64,000 nucleotides of DNA, taken from a candidate division LCP-89 bacterium B3_LCP (GTDB lineage Bacteria > Electryoneota > B3-LCP). Position numbers and translations under genes: made by a program. Below, piece after piece: positions 33,674-42,883 of this stretch (position 1 is the stretch's first letter; each line of letters starts with the position of its first letter). Location of the stretch: positions 373,210 through 437,209 of the forward strand of contig NJBN01000001.1 of NCBI GenBank assembly GCA_005223185.1, given 5' to 3'. The notes under the pieces are model-generated. The model was not told the origin of the DNA. It saw only the letters and a list, made by a program, of their open reading frames with translations, and did no database searches.

Positions 33674-33829
33674 TGCGTCATCCACTAATCAGCAGTAATC
33701 TGTGATTCAGAAAATAAAAGTAACTAACTCAAGAACTTCTCTAAGATGTACACAAGATTTGGTGATGTTTTTATTTTGTCCTTATTGTCAGAATCACTGA
33801 TTTTCACAGATTATGGGATTTCACTGATA
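33674..33829 (-). repeat. Left repeat block flanking the GxxExxY gene
   Basis: A 49-base segment, 33674-33722, matches 34342-34390 in the same orientation with three mismatches. A second shared segment at 33786-33829 ('tgtcagaatcac...agattatgg..tttcactgat') matches 34303-34338. The words 'atctgtgattcag' and 'cacagattatgg' are the typical GxxExxY-associated repeat vocabulary. A related fragment lies near 41212-41240. Confidence 0.8.
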
Positions 33830-33893
33830 CAATTTGGTTTTCGCGATCTATTCAATCTTAGGTGGAAAAACAGGGTCCTATGACCTATATTTT

Positions 33894-34277
33894 TCATAGC
33901 GTTTTTATAAACCTTCTAAACTTCAGGCTCTTTTCACCAAAATTAATAAGTAATCCAACCTCAATTTTATACGCTTTTAAGTAGTTTATTATCTGTGATT
34001 CGTGGATTTTTCCCAACTCAGAAATAGCTTTGAGTTCCACTAAAACTTTATCCTCAACTAAAAAATCGGCTCTTCTTACTCCAACGTTACAATCTTCAAA
34101 GAAAACCGGTATTTCTAATTCACGGTGATATTTTAAACCAGCTTTGTTTAGTGCAATAGCCAAACTTCTCTGGTAAATCACTTCCTGAAAACCATTTCCC
34201 AAGGCATTGTGCACCTTAAGAGCGCAACCAATGATTTTCTCGGTAATATCGGAGTATTTGTAGGTGTCGTCAACCAT
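33894..34277 (-). CDS. GxxExxY family protein, PD-(D/E)XK nuclease-like
   Basis: A 127-residue complete member of the GxxExxY family: ITEKIIGCALKVHNALGNGFQEVIYQRSLAIAL contains the naming motif (GNGFQEVIY). It continues with EIPVFFEDCNVGVRRADFLVEDKVLVELKAI (the Asp and ExK pair of a PD-(D/E)XK active site) and IINYLKAYKIEVGLLINFGEKSLKFRRFI. It is flanked on both sides by copies of one direct repeat, the usual genomic setting of this family. The function is unknown. It has no partner gene and a weak ribosome site. Confidence 0.92.
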   Translation of the reverse strand: MVDDTYKYSDITEKIIGCALKVHNALGNGFQEVIYQRSLAIALNKAGLKYHRELEIPVFFEDCNVGVRRADFLVEDKVLVELKAISELGKIHESQIINYLKAYKIEVGLLINFGEKSLKFRRFIKTL

Positions 34278-34302
34278 GATTTTTAATAATATGAAACAAC
34301 TC

Positions 34303-34390
34303 TGTCAGAATCACAGATTATGGCGTTTCACTGATTTTATCTGCGTCATCCAATAATCAGCGGGAATCTGTGATTCAGAAAATAAAAGTA
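34303..34390 (-). repeat. Right repeat block flanking the GxxExxY gene
   Basis: This is the counterpart of 33674-33829: the 'tgtcagaatcacagattatgg' part at 34303-34338 followed by the 49-base part at 34342-34390. On this side the two parts are nearly contiguous, while on the left they are about 63 bases apart and in the opposite order relative to the gene. Confidence 0.8.
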
Positions 34391-34436
34391 CGTAATCGAA
34401 GAGGAAATATCAACAGCTTTTTCGTTGTACTCGGTG

Positions 34437-35123
34437 TCAGGATTCTGAGGTGCGCCATTTCAGGTTGGGGCGCATTCTGCGCATCAACCAAATACCGGCG
34501 ATGAAACCTCCGACATGTGCCATGTAGGCGACGTTGGTGCCGGTTCCGGTGGCTGGTTCTGTGGCGTAGTAGAGCTGTATTAAAAACCAGAATCCCAACA
34601 CCCATAAGGCGGAAATCCGCAGAGTAGTGATAAAAAACAGCAGAAAAACCAGCACTTTGATTCTGGTACTTGGGAATGTTATCAAGTAGGCACCCAGAAC
34701 GCCCGCGATAGCGCCGGAAGCGCCGACCATCGGCAGAGTGGAGTTGGGATTCAAGACGATGTGAGCTACGGAAGCTAAAACGCCGCATAGCAGGTAGAAA
34801 ATCACGAAGCGGATTTTGCCTAACACCGCTTCTATGCTCACGCCGAAAACCCAGAGATACAGCATGTTACCCAGCAGATGGAAAATACTCCCGTGAAGAA
34901 ATAGAGACGTAAGGAACGTCAAAGCCGGGTGAAAGCCACCTTCTGCACGATCGAGTAACCCAAGCAGAGTGGCTGGTGTCATGCCAAAGGAGGTCAGAAA
35001 TTCGTTTTGAACCTGCCAGGGCAAGGTCATTTGGTAGATGAAGATTCCTAAGTTGAGGGCGATGATTAGCAGAGTAACTAAGGGGAACTTTAGTGTCGCG
35101 TTCTCAGCTTTTATGGGGATCAT
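34437..35123 (-). CDS. Rhomboid family intramembrane serine protease
   Basis: A 228-residue protein with six predicted helices. The catalytic Ser lies in VGASGAIAGVLGAYL, the catalytic His in NVAYMAHVGGFIAG, and the L1 loop has the expected HGSIFHLLGNMLYLWVFG. It cleaves transmembrane segments of membrane proteins. Its start overlaps the stop of the M23 peptidase gene by four bases, so the two are coupled. Whether they act together is not known. Confidence 0.92.
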   Translation of the reverse strand: MIPIKAENATLKFPLVTLLIIALNLGIFIYQMTLPWQVQNEFLTSFGMTPATLLGLLDRAEGGFHPALTFLTSLFLHGSIFHLLGNMLYLWVFGVSIEAVLGKIRFVIFYLLCGVLASVAHIVLNPNSTLPMVGASGAIAGVLGAYLITFPSTRIKVLVFLLFFITTLRISALWVLGFWFLIQLYYATEPATGTGTNVAYMAHVGGFIAGIWLMRRMRPNLKWRTSES

Positions 35124-37222
35124 TTTGGTGAGACCGTGATTGTTGCAGACAATGTAGCTTCATTGCCACAATAATCTTTGACACTCACCTGGATATTGTG
35201 ATCACCGGGCGAGAGGGGATTCCTGGGCTTGCCAGTAATGGTGTGCGCTTCCGGGTCATATTCCATCAGAACCCAATTTCCATCTACGGTCAAGGAAACG
35301 GTGCGATCATCCACCAATGACAACTGATCCCGCACACGCAGCCGCAAGGTCGGGAGATGGGAGCGCGTCTTTTGCTTAAATGAAAGCCAGTGCAATTCAG
35401 GTGGGTCCAAATCCCTGATTAACACATAGCTTTCCATCTGTGGGGAAGCGCCGAAGATTGATCCGGGCGAAGTAATCCTATCATTATCTATGAATTTCCA
35501 TTCTCCCTTCTCTGAAAGTGTGTGTATCCCCAGCTTCTCCGGGTTTGCTTCATTCGCGGGGATTTTGATGGAAATTTCCGCATCTCCTCGTAGTGGCACA
35601 TCTCCCGCGTGCAGATGATAAATTTTGCTGGTGAAGTGATCTTCATCGGGAGGATCTTCAGAGAGAACTTGAATGTAAACAGTTTTGTATAATGCACTCG
35701 GTGCAAATTGCGCCTGGAAAAGTCCATCATCGGAAACTACCGTCCCGCCTTCAGGCGACAGAGATTGAAAGCAAAAGTTCAGCGTATCTCTTATGACAGA
35801 ACCTCCCGAATCGACCTGTCGGAGATCAACAGTCAGGTTAAAATCATCAAATAATGCCAGTGGTAATCTTCCCATGAGTTCGCCACCTTTGGCAACCAGA
35901 GGAATATTCTTAAATAATGTACTGGTAACAGCGAGATGGGAATAAGTATCGGAATTTCTATCAGGGATTCTGAAGATTAAGTAGTCATTATAAAGGTCTG
36001 CTTTGATGGTTCCGGGTGTTAGCGTGATTCCGGAAGTATCGGTATTTGATATGGTGGGGAGCTCTTGCGGCGCTATTGATTTGGATATGTTTCGTTTTTG
36101 AGGATATGTTGCATCTTCGAGGATTTGTATCTGACCGTGAATATACGCATAGTTACCGTTAAAATCATATATCCCTATTTCGAAATCGTGAACACCAATT
36201 TTATAGTCGTTTGTATTAATGATGCCGCCACCCTGCCCAAAGAAATCAGCCGTCATGTTGCGGTCCTTCCAGAGGTGGTGGCTGGTTTTGTTTTCATTCC
36301 GCTTCAGCCAGTAATCACGCTCCAGGTGAATCTGTTTGGTTTCGTAGAAGCCGATCTTATCATAATTGGCAGAGAAAATAACAGAATCATCCAGGCTCAA
36401 TTCAAGCCCGTAGAAACATACTGAATTAGGTGCTTCGTCAGCGCGGTCATCAGCGCTGATGCCCAGTCCTATATCACCATACACAGCAGGGATAGCGGTC
36501 ATTTTGTAATGATTGTTACCCTTCTCATATGCAGGTTCTATTGGGAATGAGACGGGATAAAAACTCCCATCAATTCCTGCATTGACTCTCAGTGGGAAGA
36601 TTGTTACTTCATCAGGTTTGGGAGAACGCGTGTCCTTCACCGTGAATCCGAAATTCATGGGATTAAGATACCCCTCTTCATTACGGATTTCAAAATGGAG
36701 GTGAGGGTATCCGACGCCGGTGGAGCCGGTGTAAGCTAAGACGTCACCCTGCTGGAAATGCAGTTCGCCAGGTTCAAAAAATATCTGACAGCGAAAGCTC
36801 TTCTTTTTATACTGTTTGGCGGTAACCAACTCTGCGACCTTTGGCCCAAACCGCTGCAGGTGAGCGTAAACTGCGGTTTTACCGTCAGCCATTTTTAAGT
36901 ACAGGACTTTACCATAACCGTATGGTGAGACGCGAATTCGCACGACGTCGCCATCAGCCACAGCATAACAAGAGTAGCCTTCGCTATGATTGGTGCGGAC
37001 GTCAATGCCGAAATGATAGTGGGTGTCTCGCGTTTCGGCGAAGGTGCTGGATAGAGTTCTCCCTGCGTTGGTGGGCCATATATATCCGGGATCTGCTTTC
37101 GCATGATCATTATCGGCACTAAATACAGCAGGGAAACTCAGAAACAGTGCCAGCCATGCGTAAATGATAAGAAAAAAGAAACGTCCGGAGACGTTTCTCG
37201 TGAAGATTGATTCTAAGATCAT
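35120..37222 (-). CDS. Secreted M23 (LytM-type) peptidase with beta-sandwich extensions
   Basis: A 700-residue protein with an N-terminal signal peptide (FFFLIIYAWLALFLSFPAVFS). The M23 domain occupies about residues 55-200. The zinc ligands are in THYHFGIDVRTN (HxxxD) and GYPHLHFEIRNEEGY (HxH), and the core TGSTGVG loop is present. The remaining 500 residues are beta-rich, with Ig-like stretches near the end (LRVRDQLSLVDDRTVSLTVDG, GDHNIQVSVKDYCGNEATLS). It should cut peptidoglycan peptides in the periplasm or act on external cell walls. It is followed by the rhomboid gene and preceded, nine bases away, by a YbgF-like lipoprotein gene. Confidence 0.9.
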   Translation of the reverse strand: MILESIFTRNVSGRFFFLIIYAWLALFLSFPAVFSADNDHAKADPGYIWPTNAGRTLSSTFAETRDTHYHFGIDVRTNHSEGYSCYAVADGDVVRIRVSPYGYGKVLYLKMADGKTAVYAHLQRFGPKVAELVTAKQYKKKSFRCQIFFEPGELHFQQGDVLAYTGSTGVGYPHLHFEIRNEEGYLNPMNFGFTVKDTRSPKPDEVTIFPLRVNAGIDGSFYPVSFPIEPAYEKGNNHYKMTAIPAVYGDIGLGISADDRADEAPNSVCFYGLELSLDDSVIFSANYDKIGFYETKQIHLERDYWLKRNENKTSHHLWKDRNMTADFFGQGGGIINTNDYKIGVHDFEIGIYDFNGNYAYIHGQIQILEDATYPQKRNISKSIAPQELPTISNTDTSGITLTPGTIKADLYNDYLIFRIPDRNSDTYSHLAVTSTLFKNIPLVAKGGELMGRLPLALFDDFNLTVDLRQVDSGGSVIRDTLNFCFQSLSPEGGTVVSDDGLFQAQFAPSALYKTVYIQVLSEDPPDEDHFTSKIYHLHAGDVPLRGDAEISIKIPANEANPEKLGIHTLSEKGEWKFIDNDRITSPGSIFGASPQMESYVLIRDLDPPELHWLSFKQKTRSHLPTLRLRVRDQLSLVDDRTVSLTVDGNWVLMEYDPEAHTITGKPRNPLSPGDHNIQVSVKDYCGNEATLSATITVSPK

Positions 37223-37231
37223 CGGAGTTAA

Positions 37232-37948
37232 TCAGGGAATTTGATCCAAAATATCTCTGGCTCTGGAAACGTATTCACTGTCAGGATATGAAGACAGGAG
37301 ACGAATTAATTGTTCCCTGGCTTCGGGATACTTACCCAACTGTTTCCAGCATAGCCCGATTTTCAACTGCGCAACGTCCGCTTTATTGCTGCCCGGGAAA
37401 GTGAATACCTTCTCAAATTCAGCTAAAGCGTTTTCATATTGCTTCATGGCATAGTAGCATTCTCCCAGCCAGTACTGGCTATTGTCAGCTAACTGGTGGT
37501 TGGGATTCTGGCGCAGCAGTTGCTTAAAAATAGCAGCCGCTTCCATGTACCACTTCTCCCTGAATTTCTGCAAACCTCTGTCATAATCGTTCTGGAAGTT
37601 CCCTGAAAGAGTCTCCCGCTTCGGTGAAGGTTTGGCTGCCTTTTGGGCTGTTATTGCCTCTTCTTTGGCGGCTTTCAGTTCCAGGTTCTGAAACCTTAAA
37701 TCACTGATTACTTCTTCCTGTTCAGCGATAGCCTGCTCTTTGGCTTTCACCTCTTCAAGAAGCGTCTGATTTATGCTCTCCGCCCGATTTAAATCAGATT
37801 TCACGGTCTCGATTTCAGCGTGCAAGCTGGCGTTCCTGGCATTTTCCACTGCCACCTGTTCTTCCAGGGTAGTGATCTTCTTACCGGAACAGCCCAGTAG
37901 AAACAGGATAAAACTCAAACTTGCAGCGGTGAATAATAATTTCCTCAA
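37232..37948 (-). CDS. YbgF/CpoB-like lipoprotein with coiled coil and TPR
   Basis: A 238-residue lipoprotein, taking the TTG at 37948 (GAGG upstream) as start. This gives a compact signal peptide, LRKLLFTAASLSFILFLLGC, with lipobox LLGC. A longer in-frame start at 38014 would add an unlikely 22 residues. A coiled coil spans about residues 30-100 (EEQVAVENARNASLHAEIETVKSDLNRAE). TPR repeats follow, of the form YDRGLQKFREKWYMEAAAIFKQLLRQNPNHQLADNSQYWLGECYYAMKQYENALAEFEKVF. The layout is that of CpoB/YbgF, which links the Tol-Pal system to peptidoglycan synthesis. This fits the adjacent M23 endopeptidase. Confidence 0.75.
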   Translation of the reverse strand: MRKLLFTAASLSFILFLLGCSGKKITTLEEQVAVENARNASLHAEIETVKSDLNRAESINQTLLEEVKAKEQAIAEQEEVISDLRFQNLELKAAKEEAITAQKAAKPSPKRETLSGNFQNDYDRGLQKFREKWYMEAAAIFKQLLRQNPNHQLADNSQYWLGECYYAMKQYENALAEFEKVFTFPGSNKADVAQLKIGLCWKQLGKYPEAREQLIRLLSSYPDSEYVSRARDILDQIP

Positions 37949-38175
37949 GGTAAACCTCAAGTTTAACAGCGAATCATCAAAGAATAAGGTAAAATGTTTA
38001 AAGGAAAAAGTCAAGTAATTTCAACATTAGTTGATAGGTTTGGATTTGTAGGGATAGGTGTGATGGTTTGGGTACGAAGCACCAGGTTACTCTTGCTGCC
38101 CGGGCAGGAATTAAGCTTGATTCTTCTGATAGCGAAGAACAAACCCAATAATTTTTCCTGCAATTATAAAATCAG

Positions 38176-38204
38176 TTGACTATCTGAAAAAAATATATTA
38201 TATT
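38176..38204 (+). promoter_or_regulatory. Sigma-70-type promoter upstream of the broken secreted-protein gene
   Basis: TTGACT (38176-38181) and TATATT (38199-38204) are spaced by 17 bases in an AT-rich stretch about 30 bases before the signal-peptide coding region. The promoter appears intact although the gene is not. Confidence 0.55.
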
Positions 38205-38234
38205 ATAAAGGTAGATCTTTCTTAAAGGTTAACC

Positions 38235-38912
38235 ATACGCACTTTCACTCATATTCTCACCTTAACTATTCTACTGCTGGCTTTGCCTCTCTCCGCCCAC
38301 GCCCAGTGGTCAATTTCTCACTTCGATGCCCTAGAACCCTTCACGGTGGAACTGGTGGTACTTGACAAGAAACTTTCTGTAGTGAAAACTGCTTGATAAA
38401 GGGAGGATGATATCGCTACACCTGATGAATTGGATGGGTATGAGGATGACAATCCCATGATCTTCATCTGGTATGATGCCTCAGAGAATGCGGAAATTGA
38501 ATTCGTTTTGCCACCGACCATTGCCTCAAAGGAAGATGACCGTATAGCTCCCACTCATTCCGGTTTCGGATATGGTCTATATGCAGTAAGAACCTTCATG
38601 GATGGTATATCGTCCGTGAATCAGTTACCGCAAGAATACAAGATATGTCAGAATTACCCCAACCCCTTCAACGCCCAAACCGTGATTCCTCTGGAACTGC
38701 CGCAGAGATCGCAGGTGAAGATCGAATTGTTTAATGTAGCTGGTAGGAACTTAGGAACCATCTACGAAGGTATAAAAGAAGCAGGTTGGCCCAAGGTACA
38801 CTACAATGCTGCTCATTTGGCGTCCGGTCTCTACTTCTATAAAGTGATAGTAGAAGGGCTTGAGCAAGGTGGTAATTTTGTGGATACAGGTAAGATGCTA
38901 CTACTCAAGTAG
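38235..38912 (+). pseudogene. Remnant of a secreted protein with type IX-like sorting domain
   Basis: One frame reads IRTFTHILTLTILLLALPLSAHAQW, a signal peptide whose first codon is ATA where an ATG is expected. It runs to VVKTA and then hits two consecutive stops, TGA TAA (38394-38399). The same frame continues with REDDIATPDELDGYEDDNPMIFIWYDASENAEIEFVLP and a complete sorting domain (QNYPNPFNAQTVIPLELP ... SGLYFYKVIVEG ... MLLLK). Compared with the window's other secreted proteins, most of the central part is missing. A lost start, tandem stops and an internal deletion make this a decayed gene. A short product starting from TTG 38430 would lack a signal peptide. Confidence 0.75.
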
Positions 38913-38923
38913 AATGTAATTGT

Positions 38924-38949
38924 AGGGGCGCACCTAGGTGTGCGCCCCT
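38924..38949. repeat. Perfect hairpin after the pseudogene; possible terminator
   Basis: AGGGGCGCAC and GTGCGCCCCT form a 10-bp stem with a six-base loop. It closely resembles the hairpin at 61819-61840, which also follows a sorting-domain gene. Both derive from a 'gtaggggcg-ac...gt-cgccc' repeat. Confidence 0.65.
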
Positions 38950-38957
38950 CTTAACAA

Positions 38958-41015
38958 ATGGAATACCTTATGAAATATACACTATTCCTACTCCTTCTCC
39001 CCGCGATCCTACTTGCCCAGGACTTTGAGTTCCAACAGGAATACGATACGATTCCGGTGGAAATTGATGGGTGGATGCCACATCAGCCCTGGGTTGGGGG
39101 AACAAGTTGGTCCAATCCAGTTTTGAGTGATATCGATGCTGATGGTGACTCTGACATGTTTATTGGATCATACGGTTCAATATGGATTACCTACTATGAA
39201 AATGTAGGATCCATGCAAATTCCCGAATTTACATGGATTAATAATCAATGGGATTCGCTATTTACAATAAATTCTTGGAGTAGAACAAGCCCTGATTTCT
39301 GGGACATGGATGATGATGGCGATCTTGATGCTGTAATTGGTAGTGGATACGTTACATATGTAGAGAACCTAGGAACGCCAGAAGCTCCGAGTTTCACTTC
39401 TAGTCCGGATACGATGCATTCTATTGATTTTTACGTAGTTGGGACTAATATTTCCGTGATCGATATTGATGCCGATGATGATGCTGATCTGATTTGTGGC
39501 GAATACCAGGGTCATCTACAGTTTTATCTTAATATAGGGACTCCAGACAGTTTTGCTTACAACCTTGAAGATGATAGCTGGTTAGGTACTAATGTGGGTG
39601 GATACGCAGATCCCACATTTTGCGATGTTGACTCTGACAATGATCCTGACCTCTTTATCGGTGAGGAAGATGGTAAAATCTGGTACTACCGTAACGACGG
39701 TGATTCTGTCAATTATGATTTTAACTATGTAACAGACAATTTTGCCGGCATAGACGCTGGAGACTACTCTTCTCCTGAATTTGCAGACGTTGACGGCGAT
39801 GGTGATTACGATCTGTTTGTAGGTAGAGAACCTGACTGGGGGGCACAGACGCCGGGAGATGTGTTCTTCTATGAAAACATAGGTACACCGCAGCAGGCTG
39901 ACTTTCAGTTGGTAACTGCGAATTACCTGAGCATCGATGAAGGATACTTAACGAAGATGGACTGGATAGACATCGATGCTGATGGCGATGAGGATATGTT
40001 CACAGCTTGCGGCGTTGAATTGCAGTTTTACCGCAATGTGGGGACTAATGAGTCGCCAAGCTTAATTCGGGAAACCTCCAGTTATCAGAATATAGATGTT
40101 GATGGTATTTCACCCTTCTTCTGTGACATAGATGCCGATGGGGACTACGATCTCTTTTCTGGAGAAGGAGTCCTGGGCGGACCTTCACCCGGATTGCACC
40201 TGTTCATAAATCGAGGTACACCCCAAGTGGCGGACTTCATTCTCTATTCCAGCAATTACGTTCCTGGAACTTACGAGGTAATCATCTATCCGACCTTAGC
40301 CGACATCGATGCAGACGAAGATCTGGATCTATTTCTCTGCGATCATGATTGTTACTTCTACTTTGAAAACACCGGGACTATCTATGAGCCAAACTTCGTC
40401 TGGCGCAGTAATAACTGGCAGGGGATCAATCCTTCACAACTCCAACGTTGGAGTCGTTTCTGGGATATCGATGAAGATGGTGATTTAGACCTTTTCTTTA
40501 ACTGGATGGAGAACGTAGCATTTTACCGGAATGTGGGAACTCCTGACAGTGCAGTCATGGTGCTCGAAACCGAGTATGGTATCACAGGACTGGACTACTA
40601 TGTAACAACAAGCGTCTGGGGATTTGACATTGTGGATATCGACTCAGACGGAGATGGTGATTTCTTCGGGGGCAACACTAACGGAGGAGCTCTCTTCTTC
40701 CGCAACATCACCGGTCAGAATGAGGTGGGTCCCAAGAGACCGGATGTGCCATTCCCCAAGTTAGACTTCAGCATCGGTCCCAATCCCGCTAATCCCGTTA
40801 CCTGGATCAGCTTCACCCTCCCTTCTCCGCAAGAAGCTACCCTTGCCGTTTACAACATCTTAGGCGCTAAAGTTACCACCCTCACATCCGGCATCCAGCC
40901 CCCCGGCACCCACACCCACATCTGGGATGCAGCGGAGTATTCCAGTGGGGTGTATATAATTCGGTTGGATGCGGGGGAGCAGGCTTTTACAGAAAAGATG
41001 GTGGTGGTCAAGTAA
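38958..41015 (+). CDS. Secreted VCBS/FG-GAP-like repeat protein with type IX-like sorting domain
   Basis: A 685-residue protein with a signal peptide (MKYTLFLLLLPAILLAQ, start probably at the second ATG, 38970). About ten beta-propeller-type repeats carry the calcium-binding pattern DIDADGDxDMFIG...YYENVG (for example ADVDGDGDYDLFVG, CDIDADGDYDLFSG and DIDEDGDLDLFF). The sorting domain at the C-terminus reads GPNPANPVTWISFTLPS, LAVYNILGAKVTTL, SGVYIIRLDAG, KMVVVK. The repeats match the FG-GAP/VCBS style of extracellular propellers that bind ligands or glycans. It is likely exposed on the surface or released. The aspartate-rich loops should need calcium for folding. Confidence 0.88.
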   Translation: MEYLMKYTLFLLLLPAILLAQDFEFQQEYDTIPVEIDGWMPHQPWVGGTSWSNPVLSDIDADGDSDMFIGSYGSIWITYYENVGSMQIPEFTWINNQWDSLFTINSWSRTSPDFWDMDDDGDLDAVIGSGYVTYVENLGTPEAPSFTSSPDTMHSIDFYVVGTNISVIDIDADDDADLICGEYQGHLQFYLNIGTPDSFAYNLEDDSWLGTNVGGYADPTFCDVDSDNDPDLFIGEEDGKIWYYRNDGDSVNYDFNYVTDNFAGIDAGDYSSPEFADVDGDGDYDLFVGREPDWGAQTPGDVFFYENIGTPQQADFQLVTANYLSIDEGYLTKMDWIDIDADGDEDMFTACGVELQFYRNVGTNESPSLIRETSSYQNIDVDGISPFFCDIDADGDYDLFSGEGVLGGPSPGLHLFINRGTPQVADFILYSSNYVPGTYEVIIYPTLADIDADEDLDLFLCDHDCYFYFENTGTIYEPNFVWRSNNWQGINPSQLQRWSRFWDIDEDGDLDLFFNWMENVAFYRNVGTPDSAVMVLETEYGITGLDYYVTTSVWGFDIVDIDSDGDGDFFGGNTNGGALFFRNITGQNEVGPKRPDVPFPKLDFSIGPNPANPVTWISFTLPSPQEATLAVYNILGAKVTTLTSGIQPPGTHTHIWDAAEYSSGVYIIRLDAGEQAFTEKMVVVK

Positions 41016-41314
41016 AAGCGGGGGCACCATAGGCATGGCTTCGCCACAAGCCCCCCTGCTACCCAAGAAACATCCTGCGTTGTCATTCCTGCCTGCCCCT
41101 ACGGGGCGGACGCAGGAATCCAGAGAACTTGAAATGTAAAGTCATGTCATTACTATGAATCCGCATTTCGTTTATATACTGGCAAGCCATAGAAACGGCA
41201 CGTTTTATATCAGTGAAATCCTTTAATCCGCGTGAATCTGCGATGCAGACAACAAGAAAAAGATTATAATAAAACATCTAACAATATCTCTGCTGTTTTC
41301 CCTGCCAGACGCAC
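41016..41314. other. Convergent intergenic region with repeats
   Basis: It holds a 'cctgcccctacggggcggacgcagg' hairpin (about 41094-41117) and a fragment of the GxxExxY-type repeat ('cagtgaaatcctttaatccgcgtgaatctgcgatgcag', about 41211-41248). The second may be a relic of a nuclease-repeat cassette that has lost its gene. No coding region is convincing. Confidence 0.5.
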
Positions 41315-41352
41315 CAAATAAAAAAGAGGCTGCCCATCGTGGACAGCCTCTT
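41315..41352 (-). terminator. Rho-independent terminator of the OmpP1-like gene
   Basis: On the minus strand AGAGGCTG/CAGCCTCT forms an 8-bp stem (41325-41332 with 41344-41351). It is followed by a run of U (TTTTTTATTT), 22 bases after the stop codon at 41373. Confidence 0.85.
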
Positions 41353-41372
41353 CTGCCTTATTTTCGATATTG

Positions 41373-42662
41373 TCAGAACTTGTACGTAACTGCGATGCTG
41401 GGCGCGAGAATGTTAGTTCCATGTGTTCCAGGCATTCCCACTCCTGGCATAGAAGCACCCGGGCTGATATTTCTTTCAGTCCCTTTTAGATACTCAAAGG
41501 TCGCATCAAAGGTAAGCTTATTGATGTTGTATCCAAATCCAAAGGTATATCCAACGAAATTAGCATTGGGGATGAGAATTTGTTGCGTGCGGTTTGAACC
41601 TGGTGCCGGATCAATATAGAAACCGGCGCGTAGAGCTAATTCGTCTGTCGCCATATATTCACCACCAAAGCGGATCTGTACGGCATCTTTCCAGAGTAAT
41701 GTCATAGAATCTATACCGACAGTTTCATAATCTGCCTCAAGATAGTCCACCGTTGACCACTGAGTCCACTGTGCTTCAGAAGAGATGATTAATTTTTCGC
41801 TGGCATTAAAGGCAAAACCTACACCAATCCATAGAGGCCAGGTGATATCTCTATTAAAGCCATGTTCTGTCGTCCCAAACTTTGCATCTCCAGAAAATCC
41901 TACTGTCATACGGGTTCGCATGGCGGCTCCGAAAGTGACATTGTCACCAGGCATGTATTGCAAACCAAAGCCAGCTCCGAAACCGGTACCTGAGGATTCT
42001 TCAGAGTACTGTGTATCTAACACTCCATCTTCGCCTGGTGTAGGAGTCGGGGCAGCGTTTTGAAGCATATCTGCGCCACGTTTCATTTCCATGGTTCCAT
42101 AGACGAAATGAAATGCGCCGCCAATGTTGAGATTATCGCCCAACTTATAGGCTGCTGAGAGTGAAAAGTTCATTATACCGATTTTACTCTCCCAATCGAA
42201 GGTAGTACCAACGTATTGATTTAAGATGGTTTGCCCAGGATCGAAATATTGAGGCCCGGACAAAGCGACCAGATCATTACCATCCCATTCTACACCAAGA
42301 CCAGCGGGCACAATCGCAGAAAGGCCCATGCGAAGCTTATCATTCAGTTTGCAATTCCATAAAAAGGCGGCGTTGGGCGCTGTGTAATGGTTAATTTTTG
42401 ATTTGGCATCTATGCCGAAAGTATCAAATTTATATGTCACTACCGGTATTACATCTGTGAGGAAGAACGATACCTGCATCCCCTCACTGTTCTGCAACCC
42501 CGCAGGATTCCAATACGGTGCGCTGTAATCGTCAGCAATGGATATAAACGCACCTCCCATTGCTAATGCTTTCGTACCCGGGCTATTCAGCGCAATTCCA
42601 TTTCCGTATGCCGTCGCCGCGATGATTAAAATCGCTAAAACAGACATGATTTTTTTCATCAT
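41373..42662 (-). CDS. OmpP1/FadL/TodX-family outer membrane protein
   Basis: A 429-residue beta-barrel with signal peptide MMKKIMSVLAILIIAATAYG. The mature start NGIALNSPGTKALAMGGAFISIADDYSAPYWNPAGL is the family's plug signature. Barrel strands alternate through to a terminal aromatic/hydrophobic strand ending ILAPSIAVTYKF. Such proteins take up hydrophobic compounds (fatty acids, hydrocarbons) across the outer membrane, and homologues in FCB bacteria are often PorV-like. It has its own terminator and lies in a single-gene unit. A PorV (type IX shuttle) role is possible given the many sorting-domain proteins nearby, but cannot be told apart by eye. Confidence 0.88.
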   Translation of the reverse strand: MMKKIMSVLAILIIAATAYGNGIALNSPGTKALAMGGAFISIADDYSAPYWNPAGLQNSEGMQVSFFLTDVIPVVTYKFDTFGIDAKSKINHYTAPNAAFLWNCKLNDKLRMGLSAIVPAGLGVEWDGNDLVALSGPQYFDPGQTILNQYVGTTFDWESKIGIMNFSLSAAYKLGDNLNIGGAFHFVYGTMEMKRGADMLQNAAPTPTPGEDGVLDTQYSEESSGTGFGAGFGLQYMPGDNVTFGAAMRTRMTVGFSGDAKFGTTEHGFNRDITWPLWIGVGFAFNASEKLIISSEAQWTQWSTVDYLEADYETVGIDSMTLLWKDAVQIRFGGEYMATDELALRAGFYIDPAPGSNRTQQILIPNANFVGYTFGFGYNINKLTFDATFEYLKGTERNISPGASMPGVGMPGTHGTNILAPSIAVTYKF

Positions 42663-42824
42663 TTTCTCCCTTCAGATGGTATAAGTATATTTTTTCACTT
42701 TTTTGCAATGCTACAAAATAGCAAAGTACTTGAGATTTGCAAGCGTTTTCTTCAAGAATTGGTTATTTAGGAAAAGCGACAACTTGCGCTGTAAAACACA
42801 ACTCAGACCATCAATTTCACCATA

Positions 42825-42858
42825 ATAAAAAAGGCGTCCAAGCATTCGGGACGCCCTT
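42825..42858 (-). terminator. Rho-independent terminator of the first C25 peptidase gene
   Basis: GGCGTCC/GGACGCC (42833-42839 with 42849-42855) is followed on the minus strand by TTTTTTATTA. It lies 25-30 bases beyond the stop codon. Confidence 0.8.
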
Positions 42859-42883
42859 ACTTTTTCCTTTGAATCTTTCCTTT

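Noticed and set aside
33620-33685. 22-residue N-terminal extension of the membrane protein at 32798
   Set aside because: It is encoded by the GxxExxY-associated repeat, and the internal ATG gives a normal membrane anchor.
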